Position numbers and translations under genes: made by a program. Shown here in pieces: positions 11,264-22,990 of a DNA stretch of 64,000 nucleotides. Source of the stretch: Blattamonas nauphoetae (Eukaryota; Preaxostyla; Oxymonadida); contig JARBJD010000020.1 in assembly GCA_033064195.1 (NCBI GenBank), forward strand, positions 372,001-436,000, given 5' to 3'. Under the pieces are notes generated by a model, which saw only the letters and a list, made by a program, of their open reading frames with translations, did not search any database and had not been told where the DNA came from. Each line of letters begins with the position of its first letter. The stretch's first letter is position 1.

Positions 11264-13276
11264 GTACCCGGACAAACCCGTTAGAGCGGATAAACCCGTT
11301 AAAGCGATCGACATTAATGCACCTGTGTCAATTCTTCTCCCTGCTAAACCTTCCACTCCACGTGCTTGTTTCTCTGAATCATTCTTGAAGACTACAATCA
11401 TCTTTCAAATAAAGAAAATGAAATGGAAGGGGTCAGATCTAGTCGAAGTTTGTTCTGAGCTTTATTGGTCTCTTCCCTGGTGCGCGAGAGATTATTCTGT
11501 GTGCTTCGAGCTCGTTCTCTTCATCGTCCCTTGAACTATGTCGTCGTTTGTGTTTCTGGATGTGCTGCGCTCCTTCCTCCAGTTCGGCATCGCTTTCATC
11601 CGATTCTTCCATTGTTTGCATCAGCTCCTCACCACTGAGTAATTGCTTGATGGAAAAAACAACATCCATTGGGTCTCCTGAATAATCATCATCCCAAACA
11701 TCGACGCCATTGTCTCTCCTGTTTGCTGGAAGACGTTCATTGATGTGTCTCCTCCAAGCTTCTTGGACGGATTGGTTGCCTAAAACCTTACACGAGAGGG
11801 AGAATCCACCAGTTTCAATTGGAGGAGCCCCTTCTGGCAGTGGAGTCAGAATGAGATTGCTATCGAAGGGTTCGATCCCAGTATCTCGGAACGATTTTTG
11901 TACAGTCTCCTTGATCAAAGCTCGCTGTACTTTCCCTTCGAGTTTTGAAAGCCAGGGGATCAGAGCTGTGTCGCGAAGTGACTTGGATGGGAACGGTGGC
12001 ATCGTTTTCATCTCTGTTTTAAAATTTGCATTAGAATACAAGTCGTTTGGTTGGAGGAAGCTACTAGTGTTAGCGGGGAGGCAGAGCACGTCGAGCCCTT
12101 GCAAGGCAACATCCCGCCACAAATCTGGAATCCGACGACTGGAGTGACCGTCCAAAATAAGTAGGGCCCTTGATTCTTCAGAGATACCTTTATCTTTCTT
12201 TCTTTGTGCGATATCGGAAAGGAGATGGTCTTTGATGATATCACCGAAGATTTCTTTGTTCATCCAGCCGCGATCAGATATGTGCAGCTTAAAATGAACA
12301 GGGAGATAATTCTGGAGGGCTTCGCAATAATGTCGATCAGGAAGTATGATATGGGTCGTGAAAGTCTCCCCATCCGCACAAGTGATGAAGAAGAGTGTGC
12401 AGGAGAAAATCTTGTGCACTGGGTTGACGAAGGTCTTCTTGAGAGATTTCAACCCGATTCTGAACGCTGTAATATTCTCTGTCGTGAGTAAGCTCGTTTC
12501 GTCAGCATTGAATATTAGAGATGGGCTGTAATCATGTTGTCGTTTGAGTTGAGCAAGCTGTTCAAAGAAAGGTCGGACATGAGCTCTCGATTTTGCTCGC
12601 CGTCTCGCCTCTTCCATCGGTTCTGGTCTCTTGGCATGAAGATTAGGAAACTGTTTGTACCATTTTCTGGCCCAGTCAGAGCTCGGTTTGTGCAAGTTTG
12701 TGGCTTTCAGACATGTGCGAGCCTGAGCAATGACCAATGCCTTCAAGACTGTGAAATTGGAATTGAATCTCATACCATCTCGGAGATATCTTGATAGGTT
12801 GGGTTGTACCCAGAATCAATCAACTCCATCATTTCGCGATGCAGTCTGTCATTTTCGTCCCCAATCAGAAAAGAAGGTCGACCTTGTCTTTGGATCGGTC
12901 TTCCGACGAGTATCCTGTTCCTTGCTCTCCGCTTTTGTCCATCAGTCAGTGTATCCTCTGCCTCCAATGTGATGTCCTTGATATTGATTATCTCACCATC
13001 ATCAAGAGTCACTGTGGTTGGAGCATTCGCCTTTCGGGTTCTCCTGTGTGGCTGCAACAGGAATGCAAGTATTTCTGGCGTCTGCTGCTCCGCGGTTTCC
13101 TCCATTCAAAAGTCCCATACCTGTTCAACAAAGTCAGAACGAAGTCACCTCACATTCCAGAATTCACCCTGACATTTACTTACGACGTTGACAGATCAGT
13201 TCTCAGAAGGGGAGGAGAAAGATGAAGTGGATGTTACGAAACGGGTTTATCGGAGATACCGGGTTTGTCCGGGTAC
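11264..13276 (-). mobile_element. pogo/Tigger-type DNA transposon, 2013 bp
   Basis: Inverted ends of 37 bp (11264-11300 and 13240-13276) both start GTACCCGGACAAACCCG and end GATAAACCCGTT; only the central 8 bp differ. The element is flanked by TA at 11262-11263 and 13277-13278, the target duplication of Tc1/mariner/pogo elements. The transposase gene reads on the minus strand and fills most of the element. The length is typical for a complete autonomous element. The ends are well preserved, which suggests fairly recent movement. Confidence 0.9.
11439..13105 (-). CDS. pogo/Tigger-like transposase (CENP-B/DDE_1 type)
   Basis: Two minus-strand frames abut: 13105-12770 (N-terminal part with a basic region) and 12773-11439 (444 codons). 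The junction is probably a small intron, since GTATGA follows codon GAGATG and an in-phase acceptor lies 53 bp on; a one-base frameshift is the alternative. The second part carries a Tc5-type helix-turn-helix region (KPSSDWARKWYKQFP) and the DDE catalytic core. The first Asp is in FNADETSLL, the second in LILDGHSS, and the third in LPANTSSFLQPND, with 35 residues between the last two. This is the Tigger signature. The C-terminus is acidic, then basic. The enzyme would cut at the 37-bp ends and insert at TA. Confidence 0.8.
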
Positions 13277-13278
13277 TA

Positions 13279-13513
13279 TGAAAAGTCGAATCGCACTAAG
13301 TGTGGCCTCCGATAAATCAATGGAACACCGCTGTTCTAATACTCCTGAAATATACCTCAGGAGATTTACCTCATTCGAATTGCTCAAGAAGATGAAAGGT
13401 CCATCTTTGTCGAAAATGGCTGTCCATGCATTCTTGAGAACAACATTGAAGATTGGAATCGATCTTTCACCAGAATCACTCCTCGATTCGATTGTTCTCA
13501 TTCCGAATAGCAT
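13279..13513 (-). pseudogene. Fragment of an unidentified gene cut by the pogo element
   Basis: A minus-strand frame of about 78 codons starts at 13513 and runs into the right end of the pogo element, so its last ten codons are transposon sequence. A diverged partial relative of its first 45 residues (sharing PIFNVVLKN and WTAIFD) lies at about 35720-35850, in the same position relative to receptor copy 2. It was therefore part of the duplicated unit. No family is recognised. Confidence 0.35.
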
Positions 13514-14227
13514 GTCTGCAGTGAAGAAATCTGGATGTTTGTCGTGAGAATCTCAATCTCATTGTCTCATTGTCTCTCATCAGAATCCTTGCTCGTCCCT
13601 TCATAATCACCTCTTTTCTCACAACTTTCGGACAAGATACTTCCAGATCTTCTGTTCCTTTTGTTTTCCATCGTTTTTCGTCGTTATGTCACTATTCCAA
13701 TTGTCATCTTCGTTTTGTGGCTGTTATGATGATCAATTGTCCAGCAGAGACAGTTTGTTGGTGCCAACATACAGTTCATGTATGGATCATTCAAACTTCT
13801 CGAGCCAATCTGCTCGAGATGAAACAGACTTTGAGCCAACCATAACTTTTGATTCTTTATCCCTCTCTCAGACATTATCGATCTATTTGTCGCTCTATCA
13901 AGAACACGCTTTGTTCAATGATGTCTTCACGATATTTGATGAAAACTGACTGCACCATGACTCTGAGCCGGACTCCGACCACACTCTGACTTCCTCGTCG
14001 AAATATTCTTTATGGTCTTCCCAAACTGGCGCTATCACTCTGTACTTGCCACAATATGATGAAACACTCATTATCTGATGATATCATCCAGGAAACCATT
14101 TTGCTGTATCGCGGTCGGAGACATGACACTCATCAAATCACCGTCTCGATGGTACAGCCTTAACACTCGAGAATCTGCGAATGTTCCATCTGAAAGTTCG
14201 TATTTTGGGCCACACTTCGGCGTTATC

Positions 14228-17200
14228 ATGCCATTTCTTTCCCTCCTGTCGGTCCTGCTGACCAGTACCACATCGCATCATGAAAGTCACTCCCCACAAT
14301 TGCTCCCGTTGCAGAAACTCCTCCCGCTGCAAAGAAACACTGCGAAGGTCAGTGAACTGAACACCAAGTCGGACATAGTGCTTCCTCATGGTCGATATCA
14401 TGTGTCGAATTTTGAACTGACATCGACGACCCTAAATCTGAATGGAAAGCAATCCTTTATTTTTCCATCATCAACAACGAATGATGAAGATTTGTCAGAA
14501 AATTCCATATCGAACGGATTCGCAAATGAAATGAAAAACACGCGTCATCAACTTTTCCTGATGTCGAATTGCACGACATGGATGTCTTCACTGACATTCG
14601 AATGTGGATCAGGTGGTTGGTCGATTGCAAGGATATGGGGATCTTGTGTGACAATTATTGGGAGTGTTTTGAAGTCGAACTGGGAACGTGGACCTTTTGT
14701 GATTGTTGGAGGAGATTGTTTTCGTCGGAGTTCGGTGACGATTATTTCGAGCTGGCACACTTCATCGTGTTTTCCTTGGCTTCTTCCTCTGACTGGCGTG
14801 TCCGGATGTGATTGTTGGACTGGACAGAATTCGGAATGGTGGGGACTGCGAAGTGAAGTGTTGGTGACTGGAAGTGATGTTGAAGTTTGTGATGCTTGTC
14901 TGATTGGTGGAAGTGGCACGCTGTTTGATTTTTCTGGATTGCCACTCTCAACGACAGATGGCTGTTCGATCACGACAACACTCGCATCGTCGCTGCTTTT
15001 GAACACGACGAGCTCCAGTGGAAGTGGAAGTGTTGGTGGAAATGAAGGAGGATGTGATTTTGGGAATTCGGAGTCAGTTTCTCAAAAGATGATTGGGAGT
15101 TGTGTTTCATGGAGCACGAACCATCTTTGTGGGACAGGGATTTGTGATGTGAATTTGGGAGGATCGGTTCTGTGCTCGAACACATCGTTCACACACTGCA
15201 CAACAACGACGACAGAATATTCCAACCAACATCACACAACTCGCACGAGCCTCACAACAGCCGACACTCTCCACCTCTTCTACCTCTGCACTTTCAAGAC
15301 ATGCTCATCATCACATGGCGGAGCAATCTGTCTCTCCCAAATCTCAGCCGATCTGGAGATTCAATCGTGCTCGTTCGAATCGTGTACATCTACTAACGTT
15401 GGCGGAGCTCTCTATTTCCAACAGTTAACTATGCAATCTTCGATCACCGTCTCTTCGTCATCCTTTCTCAAATGTTCGTCCAATGGAAATTCTGGGGGGT
15501 CGCTGTGTCTCAGTTGGATGGAATCGCTCTCCATTTCTGACTGTGTTTTTCTTGATTCTCAAACAACCGTGTATGGAGGAGCCGTATACATCTACAAATG
15601 GGATGTTGGAATATCCAACACTGCGTTGTCCAACTGTCTCTTCGAGGATTGTGCGACTTCCGTGTCGGGGTCGAGTGGAGGGGGTGGTGCTCTTTACTTT
15701 CAAAGTTGCTCGTCCATCCGACTCGATTCTCTCCGATTTCGAGAATGTGTGTCTACGTCAGGGAATGGACACGATTTGTACTTCAACTCGCAACTCCCAA
15801 CAGTCTCCCTGACAACAGTGTCCAACTCCGATTCCACATCAACCCCAAAAGAGAATCGAATCTACCCAACAACCATTGCAGTGGGTGATGTTCTGCCAAC
15901 TCCAACTGAAACCACAACACTCCTGTCACAAAAAGCTCAACAAACAACCTCGACGACAGCCGAGATTGTTGTGACTTTGGACAGGACAGTGACAGGATTG
16001 CTTCTTGTTTTGGTTTCGAACTCAGAAGGGACAGGTCGGACAGACACAACAAAGGCACCGAACATTGGTCGAGTGTTGGTGTTCTCGATTGAATCATCTT
16101 CAATTGGGGTCTGTACAGTGAGCACTGGAGAGACTGGTCTGCTCCAAGTTCCTCTCTCTGACAACAAAGTCGTCGCTGCTTCACTCTCCAAACACACTGT
16201 CTCATTTTCTGACATGTCGCTGGAAATCATCATCCTTCATCCCACCTTCACATCTGCAGAGTGTGTTCTGGACGACAGCTGCACTCGTGCAATCTTGAAT
16301 CTGGAAGGGTTTGATGTGGATGGTGAGACATTCGTGTTGACTCTTCAGAATAACTGGACACTCGAAGCGACATTCGCAGAAAACAAAGCAAGGACTAACT
16401 TTGGAGTGATTGGAGAGAGTTCGAAATGGATGGAGAATGAAATGTTTGTGATCACGAGTGGAACGAAGAAGGACGACGACTCGATTGTTGTCTCAATCTC
16501 ATCGCCACTTTATTTCACTATTCCATTGGCAGCTCGTCTGATGAACATTGTGGTGAGTGATCTGAACGAAGTAACAAACGAAGTGACATTGTCATTCTCA
16601 TCTCGACATCTGAAACCCGATCATGACTACACAATCACACTGGAAAGGAAAGATGGAAAAGAAAGAGTTGTGATGGAATTGAGAACAAACAGCAGCGGAC
16701 TTCTTTCTGACCAGATAGTGAAGTTGTGTCCATCGAACGGAAATGAAGAAGAATTTAAGAACTCGCTTGGATTTGGGGAGGAATACGAAGTGACTCGTTT
16801 TTCAGCGAAAACAGGAGATGTCGATTACCCGATTCAATTCTCTCGAATCCTCGTGTCAATGCCAATCGAGCCAGTGCGAATCACTTTGGCGTCGTGCAAG
16901 AAAGAGGATGCAGACAAGACGGTTGTATCGGTGGAGGGAAGCGGATTGATTGAAAATGAGACGTACACACTCACTCTGAGTGGAACACCGACAGATCAAC
17001 TTTTGTTGGATATTCACGAAACATCGATCTCTGTGTTGGCATCATCGTCGACGGAAGCGAAATCGGTTCCTCTTCTTCTGTCGTCAACAACAGAGTCTTC
17101 TCTGCTGTTTGGTCACAGGTACAAAATCACAGGAATCACAAATGGGTCGGTGGCTGGGATGGTTGTCGGCACGCCATCATTCACCACTCACTCAGAACCC

Positions 17201-17931
17201 GCTCTGACGTCTCTTTCGTGCAAGCTGAAAGAGGGAGACGCGAAGACAGCAGAAATCTGGCTTTTGGGGACAAACATCCCAGATGGCCTGTACAACCTGG
17301 TTCTGAAAGGGAAAGGAAAATCGGGAGAGATTGAGCAGCCAATTAAGATTGTTGAATCAGCTGGAAGGTTGGAAATTGCAGTTTTCTCGTCTTCTCTGCT
17401 GGAGTATGGAGGGAAATACGAAGTGGTGAGCCTGTCGATGAGTTCACTGACAGTTGCTCTCCCAACGTCCGCAACATACCGATTGCTTCAAGTGCCAGAT
17501 GCGCCAGCTCGAGTTCGATCGGCATCGTGTGTGGTTGCTGGGGAGAAGAAAACGCGTGTGGAAGTTGTGATTTGTGGAGAGATTCTGCCAGTGAAAGGGA
17601 CACTGTCAGTAAAAGTGAATGCAGTGGGATCGTCAGGAAGCACGAGTGGATCTGAGATTGGACTTCCCGATACAACGATCGGGAGCGAGGAAAACCCAAC
17701 AATTGAGATTGAAGTTTACGATGTGAGCAACCCGTGTCTTGAATATGGGAAGACATACGAACTGACATCGCTCACCTTTTCTGAGACAACGTCATGGATT
17801 CTTGATGAATCTGTGCGCTTTTCAGTTCCTTGCGAGCCTGTGCGAGTGACGGCTGCGTCGTGCACGAAGGAGGATGCCGATGAAATCGTCGTGTCTGTGG
17901 AAGGGTCAGGATTTGTGTCGGAAGAGTTCTA
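14228..17931 (+). pseudogene. Surface receptor copy 1, segment 1: signal peptide, beta-helix and Ig-like modules
   Basis: The ATG at 14228 opens a hydrophobic leader (MPFLSLLSVLLTSTTS) that looks like a signal peptide; the frame also runs upstream, but this start is conserved at 36581 in copy 2. The first 500 residues are Cys/Ser/Gly-rich, with repeated motifs such as CTFKTCSSSHGGAI and LFEDCATSVSGSSGGGGAL. These are typical of right-handed parallel beta-helix (pectin-lyase-like or Pmp-like) surface proteins. After about residue 560 come repeated modules of about 90 residues (each with an EPVRITxASC opening and a YTLTLSG-like strand), probably Ig-like. The frame is open for 1234 codons and is then cut by a Tc1-like element inserted at TA (17930-17931). 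Continuation is at 23017. Confidence 0.75.
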
Positions 17932-19389
17932 CAGTCACTGTCACATCAGTCCGCGGTTTAGGAATAACAATCCACACATTTAATTCTCATAAGAACTCAA
18001 TATTTCTCTATTTTCTCCACTTTGGACACTTCGACTACAGTGCGGAAGATTAAACTGCAACGCCCACATGAGAAAGCTAGGGAGACCATACTGTGTTTAT
18101 TTTCTTCCTTGGAGAGTTGGTAAGTGCTCCTTTAGACGCTCGCTGTCAAAACAGCCTGGTTGGTCTGTGAGGACCCAAAATGACCACTTGGGGTGAGATC
18201 GGATCTCAGTCGGATAAACTCGTTTTTATTGCTCAATTCGACTTACGCAAACAATTTCGGTAAGAATACAGATAAAAGTAAAATAAATGTCGAAATGGAG
18301 AGATAAACTGAGAAAAGGGGGAAAAGTTAAAAGTGAGAATCCACAATGGCATTATCCTTTTGAATGGATTAAAAAGAAGAAACGGACAAATGTAAATTGG
18401 TATCTTTCTCACATATCTCGCTATTTTGTCCCTTCTTTCGAGTTTAAGAGTGTGAAACAGTCGCTGTATTTTTGAAGTTGCCTTTTCTGCTTTCAAAACG
18501 GAGTTTGACAATTGAATGACAGAATAATCTCAGACAAGGTATGCTTGAGTCAGGATTCGGAGCTGAAAGGTCAATTGACTCGAACATCGAAAGATCCTGT
18601 TTTTTCCTGTTCGCACAGAAAACTCTTCTGTGACGTCCGGGGTGATCCTCAAAATTATCTGATTCGACTGTGAGACATATTTCCGACAGAAATAGTTTCG
18701 AGATGTGTCAAAGCAGGAACAATTTCAGCTATAGTTGAGAGAGAGAAAGAAAGCAGGGCAAGAGAAAGGTGAGAGGAAAACATTCAGTACAAAAGTGATG
18801 AGAAAAAGTGAGGACACACCATGAAAACGTGGAGTTTTGTTTGGTTCCATCGAAAAGCAACTTGATGGGAACTGTCGGCATGAGTCGTGTTCACTTCAGC
18901 TTGACTGCTATTCTTGTCTGGTGAGAGAGAAATTCTGAGAATAGCAGGATTGTTGTCAGATGTTCAAAATAAAGATGAACACAAAAACAATAAACACCTT
19001 GAATTGGCTGAACAGTAACAATTGTCGAATCTGGCTGAATAGCTTGTCTGATTGTGGAAGAAATTTGAAAAACAGTTTGAAAGAGTGTATTAAGTCAAAC
19101 TGTGAAAGGAAGAGCGACTGGACGCGATTGGAGGAGAATGATTGGAAGATCAAACCATGTTGTTTCTTTTTCTCGTCACGTCAACAAGATTGTTTCTCAG
19201 CGTTTATTTTCTGAAACGATCATATGGATAAAAATCGTGAAATGGAGGCAAAATGGAAAAAGGACGCTTCTGTCAGCGTTGCAGTTTTGCCTTCCCCACT
19301 GTAACTGGAAAAAGTATCTGGTAATGCGTGAATGGAAAAAGAAAAAGAATGTGGGTTCATCTCTCCAACCCACAACCAGTTCCGTCTCC

Positions 19390-20195
19390 TTAATAATGTG
19401 TCCAGGATCCATTGTTGGTCAGGACTTCAGCAATCCTCGTTGGCATGGATAAGATTGAAGACTGGATGCAACTCAAGAGATCCTTGTTCCACACACTTCT
19501 TATCGCAATCTTCAAATCGTCAACAGTATGACAATCTCTTTTGTTCAGTTTTACTTTCATATTGCGCCAAACGTTCTCGATTGGTGAAAGGTCGGGGCTT
19601 TGAGGTGGCCATATCATGGTGGAAAAGGTTTGTCGCGCGATCCAACTTTGGACGAGTTTCGAAGAGTGTTTCGGGTCATTGTCCTGTTGGAATATAAAAG
19701 GTTGTTCGCAGAGCTGAATTCCATGGTCATGAACGTGTTTTTTTACTATTTTCAGGTATTGTTTTTGTTCAAGCTTCCCTTTTATGAAGACAAGCTTCCC
19801 AACTCCACCCCATCCAACACAACCCCAAACCATCAAGTGGACCGAATGTTTGACTGTATGTAGTACACATTTCGGATCATATTCTTCCCCCTTTTTCCTC
19901 CATACGTACACTTTCCCTTTCGGTTCTTTTAGGCAAACCATTGCTTCGTCGCTCCAGAGGACTCGCTTCCAATCTTGTTGACTCCACTTCACATGATCCC
20001 GTGCAAACGACAAACGCTTCTCAATGTTGATGGATCGAAGCAGGGGCTTTCTCTTGACGGGATGTTGGGAGATCCCGTTCTCCTTTCCTCTCCTCCCAAT
20101 TGTAGATTCAGAAACAACAATCTGGTGTGTCTTGGCAAGTTTTTCTTTGATATCTCTTTTTGATTTGAAGCGATTGCAGTCAATTTCAGCGAGTA
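19390..20195 (-). CDS. Tc1-like transposase, C-terminal catalytic part (interrupted gene)
   Basis: This minus-strand frame of about 268 codons carries the DDE core of Tc1 transposases. The first Asp is in RVLWSDEAMV, the second in FIFQQDNDPKHSS, and the Glu in SPDLSPIENVW. There are 34 residues between the last two, which makes it DD34E. It also has the usual GWGGVG-type glycine region. The N-terminal DNA-binding part lies 2.2 kb away at 22408-22621, beyond a nested transposon inserted at TA. The two halves are in the same frame, so the gene was intact before that insertion. Confidence 0.88.
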
Positions 20196-20204
20196 CAGCT
20201 CGAC

Positions 20205-20405
20205 TAGTTCTGAAATGCATTTTAATTTTTCAGAAATAGATTTTAATTATTCAGAAATGAACATAATTGTTCAGAAATGTACTTTAATTTTTCAGAAATG
20301 AACATAATTGTTCAGAAATGAACAGAGATTGTTCAGAAATGAACAGTGATTCTTCCCAAATGAACAGTGATTTTTCTGAAATGAATACTAATTTTTCATA
20401 AATGA
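20205..20405 (+). repeat. Left iteron array of the nested transposon
   Basis: About nine imperfect tandem copies of a unit of roughly 22 bp with core TTCAGAAATGAAC, spaced by AT-rich linkers. The same unit occurs in reverse orientation at 22190-22395. Such subterminal repeats usually serve as multiple transposase binding sites. This is seen directly; the binding role is inferred. Confidence 0.85.
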
Positions 20406-20535
20406 AGGATCAAAATGAGTTGTCCAGATGCAATTTAGAAGCTATATTCAGGCTTCTGAAAAATGAAAAAAGGTTGATCGGACCCTTAAATTGTCTAAAA
20501 AAATTACGCGTAGCCATTTCCAATTGCGACATCAG

Positions 20536-22095
20536 ATGATAAACGGAGAAGATTTTTCTGGAAAATCATCGCGAAATTTCATGGAACGCTCCTTTTCTCT
20601 CATCGATGATGAATCTGAGACTGACGAGTCTCAAAACTCATCGATCACCGAAAGACAAATACAATACCAATCTCTCAACGAATCGGATGGATGGTTCTTT
20701 GGTGATGAAGTTGTTGATTGTGAATCTGGGATGGAAAGTCAGCAGGATGGGCTTCTCACAGGCGGATTCAGTCAGGATTTTATTCGAACAAGTCTCAAAC
20801 GATCGAAAGATGAACTTCGAAGACTCTTGCCAGAAAGAATTGAAGCAGTTGATAGTGCAAGCCCACCTGAACCTCTTCTTCCACAAGATCCTCATGAGTT
20901 TGTTGAACTACCAGCTCCTCAGAAGATGAAACGTGGTCGTCCAACTTCTCGTCCTGCCCCAAAGCCCCGACGATCATACACCATTCTCACGCCTCGTGAA
21001 CGCGAATTGGTCCTCGATGAAGTGAAGGAAGGGAAGAAGTACGATTTGATTGTCGAAAAGTGGAACATCTCGAAAGGAACAATCAACAACATCGCATCTG
21101 GAAAACCTGCTCCCAAGCCTCGTGGGGGAGCAGTCTATCGAAAAATCACTCCAGAAATTTCACGATCAATGAATGATGCAATTCTTCAAAACCCACTCTT
21201 GAAGGGAGAAGAACTCAAAACTCTCGTCGAGGAGAATCATGGAACATCCGTTGCAGTGTCGACAATCAATGCTCACCTAACTTCACCAAAAATGGTGGAA
21301 CACGGGTGTACAAAGTTCACTGTGAAGAAAGTCGAACTGCTCCAACACGAACGCAATTCGGAGGAAACAAAGGACGCGAGACTCGACTATCTTCAGCGAT
21401 ACGCAACAACATTCTCTCAAGGTGGATTTGCTGTCTACATCGACGAAACTTCCTTCAACAAGACCTGCTTCCAAAATCAAGGTCGTGCTCCAATCGGTCA
21501 GCGTTGCCTTCAACGAGTTCGTCGATTGCAAACGGAAAATCTCACTGCAATCACAGCGATCTCCGAAGCGTGGGGTGTTGTTCATGTGACGTGGGTTCAA
21601 GGAACTGTGTCTGCTCTTGAATTCCAACATTTCCTCCTCTCACTTTTTGAGTCCCTTCAAAGAAGAACGAATGAAAGCTGCACACTGATTATGGACAATG
21701 TTGGCTTGCACAAGACGGATGAGGTGAAAGAGCTCATCAGATCGAAAAATTACACAACTCTGTTCACTCCACCAAATTCATGTGAGTTGAATCCGATCGA
21801 GTACGTCTTTGGCATGTGGAAAGGTGGGAGTTCGATTCCTTCTCATGTCAGAACAGAGGATCAACTGCGGATTCATCTTTCGGAATCTCTCAGTGCAATT
21901 CCTCATCGGAAGATATCCGCGGCCATCAGATTTGTGTCTCTCAGACTTCATCCAATTGTCGCTCGCCGAGGTGATTTGGCTCTCAATCGAACACAAGAAC
22001 AGTTCAACCGCGATTCGAACGGCCCACATGCTCCAAGTCCGCAAGCAATCATGCCACCAGACCACGGACCACGAGTGGAAGAACCTGAAGAATAA
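20536..22095 (+). CDS. DD34E transposase with N-terminal acidic region and AT-hook-like motif, about 519 aa
   Basis: The first in-frame ATG is at 20536. Residues 1-120 are acidic and Ser/Gln-rich. Next comes a basic stretch with KRGRPTSRP, an AT-hook-like motif, and then a helix-turn-helix region (YDLIVEKWNISKGTINNIAS). The catalytic core has Asp in VYIDETSFNK, Asp in LIMDNVGLHK and Glu in NSCELNPIEYVFGMWK, with 34 residues between the last two. This fits the IS630-Tc1-mariner superfamily, but the protein is longer than classic Tc1 (about 340 aa). It is intact from start to the TAA at 22093-22095. It should act on the iteron-bearing ends around it. Confidence 0.85.
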   Translation: MINGEDFSGKSSRNFMERSFSLIDDESETDESQNSSITERQIQYQSLNESDGWFFGDEVVDCESGMESQQDGLLTGGFSQDFIRTSLKRSKDELRRLLPERIEAVDSASPPEPLLPQDPHEFVELPAPQKMKRGRPTSRPAPKPRRSYTILTPRERELVLDEVKEGKKYDLIVEKWNISKGTINNIASGKPAPKPRGGAVYRKITPEISRSMNDAILQNPLLKGEELKTLVEENHGTSVAVSTINAHLTSPKMVEHGCTKFTVKKVELLQHERNSEETKDARLDYLQRYATTFSQGGFAVYIDETSFNKTCFQNQGRAPIGQRCLQRVRRLQTENLTAITAISEAWGVVHVTWVQGTVSALEFQHFLLSLFESLQRRTNESCTLIMDNVGLHKTDEVKELIRSKNYTTLFTPPNSCELNPIEYVFGMWKGGSSIPSHVRTEDQLRIHLSESLSAIPHRKISAAIRFVSLRLHPIVARRGDLALNRTQEQFNRDSNGPHAPSPQAIMPPDHGPRVEEPEE

Positions 22096-22189
22096 ACTGC
22101 TTCATCAATAATTCACCACACAAGAGTGTTTCCCTTCGTTCTGTCAGTCTTTTCTAAAACGAGTGGTCTCAAAAATAAATCCAAAAAAG

Positions 22190-22395
22190 AGCCGTTCATT
22201 TCTGAACAATCACTGTTCATTTCCGAATAATCATTGTTCATTTCAGAAAAATCACTGTTCATTTACGAATAATTCATGTTCATTTCTGAAAAATTAAAAT
22301 TCATTTCTGAACAATCATGTTCATTTCTGAACAATCAAAACACATTTCTGAACAATTATGTTCATTTCTGAATAATTAAAATACAATTCAGAACT
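22190..22395 (-). repeat. Right iteron array of the nested transposon
   Basis: About nine copies of GTTCATTTCTGAA-type units of about 22 bp, the reverse complement of the left array at 20205-20405. Together they form long, internally repetitive inverted ends. Confidence 0.85.
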
Positions 22396-22405
22396 AGTCG
22401 AGCTG

Positions 22406-22621
22406 TATCATGGCGTCTTCCTGGACCGTTGTGCATCGCGTGTAAGTCCTCTGTATGCTTCGTTTCTTTCTTGGATTTTTTAGCCAACCTTTGAGAAAGG
22501 TCCGAATGGTACTCTCCGATCTGTGGATTTGCCTTCCGATCGCAGCGACCGACAAGCCAGCCTTCCGCTTGAGAAGGATCTCTTTTTTGGCTTGGGGACT
22601 AAGTCTCCATCGTTTTTGAGT
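22406..22621 (-). CDS. Tc1-like transposase, N-terminal helix-turn-helix part (interrupted gene)
   Basis: In the frame that continues into 20193-19390, the minus strand reads RWRLSPQAKKEILLKRKAGL, then SVAAIGRQIHRSESTIRTFL. These are the two helix-turn-helix units of a Tc1 transposase. Upstream at 22622-22624 the frame meets TAG. Since CTAG precedes ACT, an intron acceptor is possible, with a first exon in the Glu/Ser-rich minus-strand frame near 22680-22740. The start is therefore unresolved. Confidence 0.7.
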
Positions 22622-22624
22622 CTA

Positions 22625-22990
22625 GGAATGTTCAAATGAGAATATAATTGGAAAAGGAGACTTTTTTTGTGGACAAACGAGGAACCATTCACTTTTTTTT
22701 TCGATGGACTCTTGCGAGGGTATTGATTCGTCGACTTTTAACTACAGAAACGCTCTTTGATGTTTTCCTTGAGATATGATACGATCTGTCATCTCACTTT
22801 CAGATTACTTTCTTCCATTTCACCTAAAACAGTCTTGAACGTTTTGTTTCGCAAATCTGAACTTTCTGGGTCAGATCTCAGCCACCGTTTTCCTGCACAT
22901 CATGTCGAATGTCGAATATCTACACTGATTTGAATTGATGAATAAAACAACTGAAACGGAAAAGAAACAAAGACTGAAGTGTAACACAAT
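22625..22990. other. 5' end region of the Tc1-like element
   Basis: About 370 bp lie between the helix-turn-helix exon and the right end of the Tc1-like element. The sequence is AT-rich. A short minus-strand coding-like stretch (about 22680-22760) could be the first transposase exon. Otherwise nothing is recognised. Confidence 0.4.

Larger units (their letters stand above)
20196..22405 (+). mobile_element. DD34E (IS630-Tc1 superfamily) transposon nested in the Tc1-like element
   Basis: The ends are perfect inverted repeats beginning CAGCTCGACTAGTTCTGAA (20196 onward and, reversed, to 22405). TA duplications lie at 20194-20195 and 22406-22407. Inside each end sits an array of about 22-bp repeats, giving effective inverted ends of about 200 bp. 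One transposase gene (20536-22095, +) fills the middle. The full frame and exact ends suggest a recent insertion, younger than the Tc1-like host element. Confidence 0.9.

Noticed and set aside
11869-11880. GGTTCGATCCC, like a tRNA T-arm
   Set aside because: Lies within the pogo transposase coding frame and has no acceptor or anticodon arms around it.
14078-14227. Upstream extension of receptor copy 1 to 14078
   Set aside because: The in-frame extension is not leader-like, while ATG 14228 gives a signal peptide and is matched by ATG 36581 in copy 2.
15783-16205. 140-codon minus-strand frame inside receptor copies 1 and 2
   Set aside because: Antisense shadow; it is identical in both copies only because the DNA tract is identical.
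20205-20405. Short repeats resembling a CRISPR array
   Set aside because: Units are imperfect, spacers are AT linkers without diversity, and the mirrored array at the other transposon end explains them. The genome is eukaryotic.
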